Source of the DNA: CAZALT01 sp964485515
GTDB taxonomy: Bacteria > Actinomycetota > Acidimicrobiia > Acidimicrobiales > Acidimicrobilacustridaceae
Direction: 5' to 3'
Length of the DNA stretch: 11,143 nt
Assembly (NCBI GenBank): GCA_964485515.1
Contig: CAZALT010000113.1
Coordinates: 1-11,143 of the forward strand
Shown: in pieces, positions 1 to 4,572 of the stretch
Layout: every line of letters starts with the position of its first letter
Position numbering within the stretch: position 1 is the stretch's first letter
Made by a program: the position numbers and the translations under genes
Notes under the pieces: model-generated
What the model saw: only the letters and a program-made list of their open reading frames with translations
Told to the model about the DNA's origin: nothing
The model's database searches: none

Positions 1-791
1 TGGTGGCGCTCAACAAGGTCGACATGGTCGATGATGAGGAGCTGTTGGATCTGGTTGAGCTCGAGGTGCGTGAGCTGCTCAACGAGTACGAGTTCCCTGG
101 TGATGATGTGCCGGTGATCAAGGTGTCGGCGCTCAAGGCGCTCGAGGGTGACGCGGACGCGGCGGCTGGTGTGTTGGAGTTGATGGCGGCGGTCGATGAG
201 TACATCCCGCAGCCTGAGCGTGCGTTGGATCTGCCGTTCTTGATGCCGATCGAGGATGTGTTCACGATCACGGGTCGTGGCACGGTGGTGACGGGTCGCA
301 TCGAGCAGGGTGCGGTCCATACCGGTGACGAGATCGAGATCGTTGGTATCACCGATACGCAGAAGACGACGTGTACTGGTGTCGAGATGTTCCGCAAGCT
401 GCTCGATGAGGGTCAGGCTGGTGACAACGTGGGTGTGTTGTTGCGTGGCACCAAGCGTGAAGAGGTGCAGCGTGGTCAGGTGCTGGCCAAGCCGGGTTCG
501 ATCACGCCGCACACCGAGTTCGAGGCGCAGACCTATGTGCTGACCACGTCGGAGGGTGGCCGTCACAAGCCGTTCTTCTCGAACTACCGTCCGCAGTTCT
601 ACTTCCGCACGACCGATGTGACGGGCACGATCGAGTTGCCTGAGGGCACCGAGATGTGCATGCCGGGTGACAACACCACGATGAAGGTGGAGTTGATCCA
701 TCCGATCGCGATGGAAGAGGGCCTGCGGTTCGCCATCCGTGAGGGTGGCCGTACCGTGGGCGCCGGCCGCGTCACCAAGATCATCAAGTAA
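1..791 (+). CDS. tuf: Elongation factor Tu, 3' part (5' end outside window)
   Basis: EF-Tu is the GTPase that delivers aminoacyl-tRNA to the ribosomal A site. The frame is open at the left edge and 262 complete codons are visible. The fragment opens with NKVD (fragment residues 4-7), the guanine-specificity G4 motif, followed by the G5 motif SAL (42-44). Aligned by NKVD to E. coli EF-Tu (N135), about 131 N-terminal residues are missing, including the P-loop and switch regions; the GTG at position 3 is an internal valine codon, not a start. Domain 2 begins near RALDLPFLMPIEDVF (73-87), and domain 3 near residue 170, including GGRHKPFFSNYRPQFYFR (185-202). The protein ends VTKIIK and stops at TAA. 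Codon use is unlike the rest of the window (17 GGT to 9 GGC glycines, nine TTG leucines). rpmG follows after 54 bp, so the two are probably co-transcribed. Confidence 0.98.
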   Translation, partial: VALNKVDMVDDEELLDLVELEVRELLNEYEFPGDDVPVIKVSALKALEGDADAAAGVLELMAAVDEYIPQPERALDLPFLMPIEDVFTITGRGTVVTGRIEQGAVHTGDEIEIVGITDTQKTTCTGVEMFRKLLDEGQAGDNVGVLLRGTKREEVQRGQVLAKPGSITPHTEFEAQTYVLTTSEGGRHKPFFSNYRPQFYFRTTDVTGTIELPEGTEMCMPGDNTTMKVELIHPIAMEEGLRFAIREGGRTVGAGRVTKIIK

Positions 792-845
792 CCACGAGCA
801 CGAACCGCTCGGGCATGGCCCGGGCGTCACCGAGGAGAAGGCCAG

Positions 846-1010
846 ATGGCCAGGAACGACAAGCGCGTGGGTGTCACGCTCGAGTGCCAGACCTGCAAGC
901 GCCGCAACTACATCACGACCAAGAACAAGGTCAACGATCGCGAGCGCATCGAACTGAAGAAGTTCTGCAAGTGGGACCGAGCGCACACGCTGCACAAGGA
1001 AACCCGCTAG
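846..1010 (+). CDS. rpmG: 50S ribosomal protein L33
   Basis: This 54-residue protein belongs to the L33 family, a small protein of the large ribosomal subunit near the E site. It shows the L33 core ECQTCKRRNYITTKNK (residues 13-28) and the family C-terminus, LKKFC then HTLHKETR. The ATG is preceded by a good Shine-Dalgarno stretch (GAGGAGAAGG, 832-841). The first zinc knuckle CxxC is intact (C14, C17), but the second reads C-K-W-D (C41 to D44) where zinc-binding L33 usually has CxxC, so the metal site has at most three cysteines. It sits 54 bp after tuf, an arrangement known from several deep bacterial lineages, and would normally be followed by tRNA-Trp and secE. Here an antisense gene intervenes. 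Confidence 0.95.
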   Translation: MARNDKRVGVTLECQTCKRRNYITTKNKVNDRERIELKKFCKWDRAHTLHKETR

Positions 1011-1030
1011 TCAGACTCGTCCCCGGGCTT

Positions 1031-1046
1031 CGCGGCGTTCGCCGCG
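1031..1046. other. GC hairpin after rpmG
   Basis: A perfect 6-bp inverted repeat (CGCGGC at 1031-1036, GCCGCG at 1041-1046) closes a GTTC loop 21 bp after the rpmG stop. No T-run follows, so a terminator role is only a guess. It could be an RNA-processing or 3'-end stabilising structure. Confidence 0.35.
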
Positions 1047-1075
1047 GCTCAGGACAACCGCTCTGCACGAACCAG

Positions 1076-1098
1076 CCGTCACCGTTCCACGGTGGCGG
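1076..1098. terminator. Candidate bidirectional terminator between convergent genes
   Basis: A 9-bp stem (arms 1076-1084 and 1090-1098, one T-G wobble) encloses the loop TTCCA. It lies between the ends of rpmG (+) and the reductase-like gene (-), where a shared terminator would be expected. There is no clear T-run on either strand, so it would have to act as a U-less hairpin or with Rho. Moderate structural support only. Confidence 0.4.
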
Positions 1099-1121
1099 CT
1101 CGTTCGCGTCCGGCTACGAGT

Positions 1122-1643
1122 TCAGCTTCGGGCCGGGTCGAGGACGAAGATCCGCACGTCGCGCCCGGTGATGCGCTCCTGGTACTTCCCGTACCCGCCG
1201 TAGATCGCGGAGGCGCGATCCCAGACCTCGACCGCTTCGGCGTCGGTCGCCGGTCGGGCCTGCACCTGCTCGACGATGCCGTGGAACTCGACGGCGGCCG
1301 CGGGGTCGGCCTCGAGGTTCAGGACCCAGGCCGGGGTGGCCTTCTGGCCGAAGTTGGTCCCCACCAGCGCGAGCGTGTCGGCGATCGGGGGAGCGATGAG
1401 GGGCGTGGTGCGAGGCCGGCCCGACTTGCGGCCGGTCGTGGTCACCATGACCACCGGCAGCCCCGCCAGCACCTCGGGGGCCGAACGCCGTCCCCTGGTC
1501 AGCTTGTAGACGACCCGGTCGACGTGGCGGAGCGACTGGGAGAACGCCCACGCCCCGCCCTTGGTGGATCCGACCTTCTGCATCGCCCGCTGGAACGGGT
1601 TGGGCGCCGAGTAGCGGTAGCCGAGGTCGGTAGCGAGGCCCAT
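1122..1643 (-). CDS. F420H2-dependent nitroreductase/quinone reductase family (Ddn-like) protein
   Basis: This 173-residue protein resembles the deazaflavin-dependent Ddn family, single-domain split-barrel enzymes that use reduced cofactor F420 to reduce quinones or nitro compounds. Family signatures are VVMVTTTGRKSGRPRTTPL (residues 64-82), expected to contact the F420 phosphate/side chain, then TNFGQKATPAWVLNLEADP (96-114), and a C-terminal YGGYGKYQERITGR (148-161) ahead of a V-x-L-x-P ending. M. tuberculosis Ddn has 151 residues, so the length fits. No signal peptide or membrane helix is evident. No Shine-Dalgarno precedes the ATG; instead TAGAGT (a -10-like box, minus strand, 1656-1651) lies 7 bp upstream, which would suit a leaderless mRNA, but no -35 is visible. 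It runs against every neighbour and separates rpmG from tRNA-Trp/secE. Family assignment is firm from motifs; the substrate is unknown. Confidence 0.82.
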   Translation of the reverse strand: MGLATDLGYRYSAPNPFQRAMQKVGSTKGGAWAFSQSLRHVDRVVYKLTRGRRSAPEVLAGLPVVMVTTTGRKSGRPRTTPLIAPPIADTLALVGTNFGQKATPAWVLNLEADPAAAVEFHGIVEQVQARPATDAEAVEVWDRASAIYGGYGKYQERITGRDVRIFVLDPARS

Positions 1644-1657
1644 CGCCGGGACTCTAG

Positions 1658-1787
1658 TTTCCCGCTCTCCGCCGCTCGGGCGTGCCCGAGTTGACCCGGG
1701 CTTTCCCGCTCTCCGCCGCTCGGGCGTGCCCGAGTTGACCCGGGCTTTCCCGCTCTCCGCCGCTCGGGCGTGCCCGAGTTGACCCGG
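1658..1787. repeat. Three tandem 44-bp repeats with internal palindromes
   Basis: Direct repeats with a period of exactly 44 bp: copy 1 at 1658-1701, copy 2 at 1702-1745, copy 3 at 1746-1787 (last two bases diverge). The copies look identical. Each unit contains the palindrome CTCGGGCGTGCCCGAG (7-bp arms around GT, or 6-bp arms around CGTG) directly followed by TTGACC, a -35-like hexamer. The array begins 15 bp upstream of the reductase-like start codon and ends 82 bp before tRNA-Trp, so it fills the divergent intergenic region. A protein-binding operator array or an expanded satellite is possible. There are no spacers, so it is not CRISPR. Confidence 0.9.
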
Positions 1788-1808
1788 CGAGCCCGTGGTA
1801 CTCAGAAT
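1779..1808 (+). promoter_or_regulatory. Candidate promoter for tRNA-Trp-secE-nusG
   Basis: TTGACC (1779-1784), supplied by the third 44-bp repeat, lies 18 bp before CAGAAT (1803-1808; four of six match TATAAT). Transcription would start near 1815, leaving about 55 nt of 5' leader before the mature tRNA. Earlier repeats offer the same -35 but no matching -10. This rests on sequence matching only. Confidence 0.45.
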
Positions 1809-1813
1809 CGCGA

Positions 1814-1844
1814 CTGAGGACGGCTGGAGGGATGCTGCTAGCCT
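1814..1844 (+). promoter_or_regulatory. Alternative weak promoter upstream of tRNA-Trp
   Basis: TAGCCT (1839-1844) is a -10-like box of the kind also seen before rplJ. The best -35 is CTGAGG (1814-1819) at a long 19-bp spacing, so this is the weaker of two candidates. It would place the start near 1851, about 19 nt before the tRNA. Confidence 0.3.
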
Positions 1845-1869
1845 GCCTCGCCGGGCATCACGCCCTCTG

Positions 1870-1942
1870 AGGGCAGTAGCTCAATTGGTAGAGCACCGGT
1901 CTCCAAAACCGAAGGTTGGGGGTTCGAGTCCCTCCTGCCCTG
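1870..1942 (+). tRNA. trpT: tRNA-Trp (anticodon CCA)
   Basis: A 73-nt cloverleaf. The acceptor stem AGGGCAG (1870-1876) pairs with CTGCCCT (1935-1941), with discriminator G1942. The D stem is GCTC/GAGC. The anticodon arm is 1896-1912 with loop CTCCAAA and anticodon CCA at 1903-1905. A 5-nt variable loop follows, then a T arm with loop TTCGAGT. The 3' CCA is not encoded (GCTC follows). The outermost anticodon-stem pair is C1896/A1912, a mismatch at positions 27-43; all other stems pair, with one G-T wobble in the T stem. The identity matches E. coli tRNA-Trp closely through the D and anticodon arms. tRNA-Trp directly upstream of secE is a conserved arrangement, including in mycobacteria. secE begins 40 bp downstream, so one transcript probably carries both and needs processing. 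Confidence 0.96.
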
Positions 1943-1982
1943 CTCAGCAAACACGATCGATTCGCGACAGGTACCTCCAACC

Positions 1983-2267
1983 ATGGCGTCCAACGACGAC
2001 GAACCCACCACCGACGACGAGCTGGAGTCGGGATCCACCAAGACGGCGGCGCGGCGCGACAGCGAAGCGACCTCCACGCGGGGCGGTCCCTTCCAGTTCC
2101 TCCGGGAAGTGCGCTCCGAGATGCGCAAGGTCGCGTGGCCGACCCGCACCGAGACCACCAACTACTCCGTCATCGTGCTGGTCGCGCTGATCTTCATGAC
2201 GACGCTCATCTTCCTGGTCGACCTGGGCTTCAGCGACCTGATCCTCCGCCTCTTCAACGCCAAGTGA
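1983..2267 (+). CDS. secE: Protein translocase subunit SecE
   Basis: SecE clamps the SecY channel in the cytoplasmic membrane. The 94-residue product has an acidic, Ser/Thr-rich, probably disordered N-terminus (1-34), the conserved amphipathic segment FLREVRSEMRKVAWPTRTE (39-57), and one membrane helix (about 61-82, YSVIVLVALIFMTTLIFLVD). This single-span form is usual outside enterobacteria. The ATG follows tRNA-Trp by 40 bp and lacks a strong Shine-Dalgarno (only AGG near -13). The next gene, nusG, begins 11 bp after the stop or overlaps it, a pairing conserved in nearly all bacteria. Confidence 0.96.
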   Translation: MASNDDEPTTDDELESGSTKTAARRDSEATSTRGGPFQFLREVRSEMRKVAWPTRTETTNYSVIVLVALIFMTTLIFLVDLGFSDLILRLFNAK

Positions 2268-2278
2268 GCTCCTCCACC

Positions 2279-3031
2279 ATGGATGACCAGTCCCTCCCGT
2301 CCGACCCCGTCGCCGACGACGCGCTCGCCGCTGAGATCGAAGCCAGCGAGTCGCTTCCCTCCGACTCGGCGACCATCGAGGCCGAGATCGACGCGGAGAC
2401 CGGAACCGCCGACGACTCGTCCGATGGCGACGTGCTCGACGAGGACGATCTCCTCGAGCCCGCTCCCAAGGTCGAGAGCCCCTACGACCGGCCTGGCAAG
2501 TGGTACGTGGTGCACACGCAGTCGGGCTACGAGAAGAAGGTCAAGCAGAACATCGAGGCGCGCATCTCGTCCATGAACATGGAAGAGCGCATCCACGAGG
2601 TCGTCATCCCCATGGAAGACGTCGTCGAGTTCAAGAACGGCAAGAAGGTCGTCGTCGAGAAGAAGATGTTCCCGGGCTACCTGCTCGTGCGCTGCTCGCT
2701 CAACGACGACTCCTGGTACGTCGTGCGCAACACGCCAGGCGTCACCGGCTTCGTCGGCAACGCCAACAACCCCACGCCCCTGTCCCGCAAGGACGTCGAG
2801 ACCTTCATCGGGGTCAAGGTGGAGGGCGGCGAAGACGCCCCCAAGCGCGGCAAGGCTCGCAGCGAGTACGAGATGCACGAGACGGTCCGGGTCAAAGAAG
2901 GCCCCTTCGCCGACTTCTCGGGCGAGATCATCGAGATCAACGAAGAGCAGCTCAAGGTCAAGGTGCTCGTCAACATCTTCGGCCGCGAGACCCCCGTCGA
3001 GCTCGACTACGCCCAGGTGGCCAAGTTGTAG
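2279..3031 (+). CDS. nusG: Transcription termination/antitermination factor NusG
   Basis: NusG binds the RNA polymerase clamp and links it to Rho or to the ribosome. The product has 250 residues. An acidic N-terminal extension (1-70, including DGDVLDEDDLLEP at 49-61) has almost no basic residues. The NGN domain starts at KWYVVHTQSGYEKKVKQNIE (74-93) and contains the MFPGYLLV core (130-137). The KOW domain covers about 200-250, with VRVKEGPFADFSGEI (203-217). E. coli NusG has 181 residues; such extensions are typical of actinobacteria. The start is ambiguous: ATG 2279 is used here, but the in-frame GTG at 2264 overlaps the secE stop as GTGA, would add five residues (VSSST) and would suit translational coupling. 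Neither has a clear Shine-Dalgarno. A 174-bp gap follows. Confidence 0.96.
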   Translation: MDDQSLPSDPVADDALAAEIEASESLPSDSATIEAEIDAETGTADDSSDGDVLDEDDLLEPAPKVESPYDRPGKWYVVHTQSGYEKKVKQNIEARISSMNMEERIHEVVIPMEDVVEFKNGKKVVVEKKMFPGYLLVRCSLNDDSWYVVRNTPGVTGFVGNANNPTPLSRKDVETFIGVKVEGGEDAPKRGKARSEYEMHETVRVKEGPFADFSGEIIEINEEQLKVKVLVNIFGRETPVELDYAQVAKL

Positions 3032-3062
3032 TTTCGGGCTCACGCCGCACAGGCACCCCGGA

Positions 3063-3087
3063 CCCCTGCTCAGGGGCTTCGTCCCCT
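3063..3087 (+). promoter_or_regulatory. Mutually exclusive hairpins after nusG
   Basis: The segment AGGGG (3072-3076) can pair either with CCCCT upstream (3063-3067, loop GCTC) or with CCCCT downstream (3083-3087, loop CTTCGT). Two exclusive 5-bp structures resemble an attenuator or switch, but the stems are short and no T-run follows (TTGCCCCC). This may instead be a weak 3'-end structure for the nusG transcript. Pairing is visible; function is not. Confidence 0.3.
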
Positions 3088-3159
3088 TGCCCCCACACCG
3101 CACCAGTGCGCGAGTTGTTCCTGACGGTCAGTCCGCGGCAGACTTGTCCGCTGTTCATC

Positions 3160-3183
3160 GAGCTTCGCGGTCGTCGCGAGCTC
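3160..3183 (+). promoter_or_regulatory. Hairpin just upstream of the rplK ribosome-binding site
   Basis: GAGCT-T-CGCG (3160-3169) pairs with CGCGAGCTC (3175-3183): nine pairs, one bulged T and a GTCGT loop. It ends 4 bp before the rplK Shine-Dalgarno (AGGAAG, 3188-3193) and 22 bp before the ATG. L1 is known in other bacteria to repress its own L11-L1 mRNA by binding a bulged stem near the rplK start, so this is a candidate L1 operator. I could not match it base by base to the L1 consensus. Confidence 0.4.
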
Positions 3184-3205
3184 ACCTAGGAAGAAGAAGA
3201 ACCAG

Positions 3206-3631
3206 ATGGCGAAGAAGAAGGTCGCTGCGATCGTCAAGATCCAGATCCCCGCTGGTGGAGCCACCCCGGCGCCTCCGGTCGGTACCGCGCTCGGTCCGCA
3301 CGGCGTGGCCATCATGGACTTCTGCAAGGAGTACAACGCCAAGACCGAGGCGCAGCGGGGCACCATCGTCCCCGTCGAGATCTCGATCTTCGAGGATCGC
3401 ACGTTCTCCTTCGTCCTCAAGACCCCGCCCACCTCCACGCTCCTGCGTGCTGCCGCCGGGCTCGAGAAGGCCGCCAACAACCCCGGCTCCGAGACGGTCG
3501 GGTCGATCTCCCAGGACCAGCTCCTCGAGATCGCCACCACGAAGCTGCCCGACCTCAACGCCAACGACATCGAGGCCGCCAAGCTGCAGGTCGCCGGCAC
3601 CGCCCGCTCGATGGGCATCACGGTCGACTGA
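3206..3631 (+). CDS. rplK: 50S ribosomal protein L11
   Basis: L11 forms the base of the factor-binding stalk with 23S rRNA and is the target region of thiostrepton; it also senses uncharged tRNA with RelA. The 141-residue length is the family norm. The N-terminal domain shows the proline-rich helix PAGGATPAPPVGTALGPHG (15-33), where thiostrepton-related contacts lie. The C-terminal rRNA-binding domain covers about 75-141 and ends ARSMGITVD. The ATG has AGGAAG 12 bp upstream. The gene lies between 174-bp and 154-bp spacers, unlike the tightly packed E. coli rplK-rplA pair, and both spacers contain hairpins. Confidence 0.98.
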   Translation: MAKKKVAAIVKIQIPAGGATPAPPVGTALGPHGVAIMDFCKEYNAKTEAQRGTIVPVEISIFEDRTFSFVLKTPPTSTLLRAAAGLEKAANNPGSETVGSISQDQLLEIATTKLPDLNANDIEAAKLQVAGTARSMGITVD

Positions 3632-3635
3632 CCCC

Positions 3636-3668
3636 TGATCGGTCGCGTCCTCATGCACCGACCGATCA
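3636..3668 (+). promoter_or_regulatory. Perfect 10-bp hairpin between rplK and rplA
   Basis: TGATCGGTCG (3636-3645) is the exact reverse complement of 3659-3668, with a 13-nt loop. It begins 4 bp after the rplK stop. No T-run follows, so simple termination is unlikely; an mRNA-processing site, differential stability element or protein-binding site are alternatives. The rest of the 154-bp spacer shows a second small hairpin (3715-3731, 5-bp arms CGGGC/GCCCG) and the rplA Shine-Dalgarno. Confidence 0.5.
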
Positions 3669-3785
3669 CCGCCCTGGTCCACGAGGCCGGGCACACCATC
3701 ACCGCCTGAGCAATCGGGCACGGTACGCCCGGGAGGACCTCGCCCGGCGGCCGTCACCACCGAGGGAGCTTCAAGGAGCGACACC

Positions 3786-4487
3786 ATGGCCCACGGCAAG
3801 AAGTACACCGACGCCCGCAAGAAGTACGACAACGAGCACCTCCACAGCGGTCCGGAGGCCCTCGACCTCGTCAAGCAGCTGGCCCCGGCCAAGTTCGACG
3901 AGACCGTCGAGCTCGCCGCCCGCCTCGGCGTCGACCCCCGCAAGGTCGACCAGGCGCTGCGCGGCACGGTCGCCCTGCCCAGCGGCACCGGCGGCGACGT
4001 CCGCGTGCTCGTGTTCGCCAACGGCGACGCGGCGCAGGCCGCCACCGAAGCCGGCGCCGACATCGTCGGCGGCGACGAGCTGATCGAGCGCGTCGAGGGC
4101 GGCTTCACCGACTTCGACGTGGCCATCGCCACCCCGGACCTCATGGCCAAGGTCGGCAAGCTGGGCCGCGTGCTCGGTCCGCGTGGACTCATGCCGAACC
4201 CCAAGACCGGCACCGTCACCCCCGACGCGGCCAAGGCCGTCGCCGACTTCAAGGGCGGCAAGGTCGAGTACCGCACCGACCGCAACGGCAACGTGCACGT
4301 CCCGATCGGCAAGGTCTCCTTCTCGGCCGAGGACCTCGCGGCCAACTTCCTCGCCGTGCTCGACGAGCTCGAGCGCGTCAAGCCCGCGTCGGCCAAGGGC
4401 CGGTACTTCAAGCGGGTGAGCATCGCCTCCACCATGGGCCCCGGCATCAAGGTCGACCCGTTGCGCTTCAGGGCCGACGAGGACTGA
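3786..4487 (+). CDS. rplA: 50S ribosomal protein L1
   Basis: L1 forms the mobile stalk that guides deacylated tRNA out of the E site and, in well-studied bacteria, represses its own operon by binding the mRNA. The product has 233 residues, the usual length. The signature GRVLGPRGLMPNPKTGTVT lies centrally, followed by the AVADFKGGKVEYRTDR strand region. The typical N-terminus GKKYTDARKKYD is present. The ATG is preceded by AAGGAG (3774-3779). It is the last gene before the rplJ promoter/leader region; only weak hairpins follow it. Confidence 0.98.
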   Translation: MAHGKKYTDARKKYDNEHLHSGPEALDLVKQLAPAKFDETVELAARLGVDPRKVDQALRGTVALPSGTGGDVRVLVFANGDAAQAATEAGADIVGGDELIERVEGGFTDFDVAIATPDLMAKVGKLGRVLGPRGLMPNPKTGTVTPDAAKAVADFKGGKVEYRTDRNGNVHVPIGKVSFSAEDLAANFLAVLDELERVKPASAKGRYFKRVSIASTMGPGIKVDPLRFRADED

Positions 4488-4492
4488 AGCGG

Positions 4493-4510
4493 GGGTCGGG
4501 GTTTCGACCC
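4493..4510 (+). terminator. Weak hairpin after rplA
   Basis: GGGTCG (4493-4498) pairs with CGACCC (4505-4510) around a GGGTTT loop, 5 bp after the rplA stop. There is no following T-run, so termination would be partial at best. It separates rplA from the candidate rplJ promoter 30 bp downstream. Confidence 0.3.
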
Positions 4511-4539
4511 GAACCTCGCCGGGTGACTGCCCCGGGGAT

Positions 4540-4569
4540 TTGGGGATCCGACCGGGTGCTCGGTAGCCT
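4540..4569 (+). promoter_or_regulatory. Candidate rplJL promoter
   Basis: TTGGGG (4540-4545) lies 18 bp before TAGCCT (4564-4569). The predicted start near 4576 falls at the first helix of the L10 leader, which supports the call: the leader would be the 5' end of the transcript. The -35 matches only the TTG core. Confidence 0.45.
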
Positions 4570-4572
4570 CCC

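Noticed and set aside
1031..1098. Attachment site or insertion-sequence ends flanking the antisense gene.
   Set aside because: No transposase or integrase, no matching terminal inverted repeats or target duplication around 1011-1870, and the tRNA-Trp 3' end is not duplicated nearby.
1092..1694. A 200-codon plus-strand frame and a 145-codon alternative minus-strand frame over the reductase-like gene.
   Set aside because: Only the minus frame at 1122-1643 shows conserved Ddn-family motifs; the others are Arg/Gly/Pro-rich shadows.
1658..1787. CRISPR array.
   Set aside because: The repeats are contiguous, without unique spacers, and no cas gene is near.
3653..3709. An 18-codon ORF between rplK and rplA (begins MHRPITALVHEAGH).
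   Set aside because: It has no Shine-Dalgarno, its start lies in the loop of a hairpin, and there is no evidence of a leader-peptide mechanism. It was kept out as too short to support.
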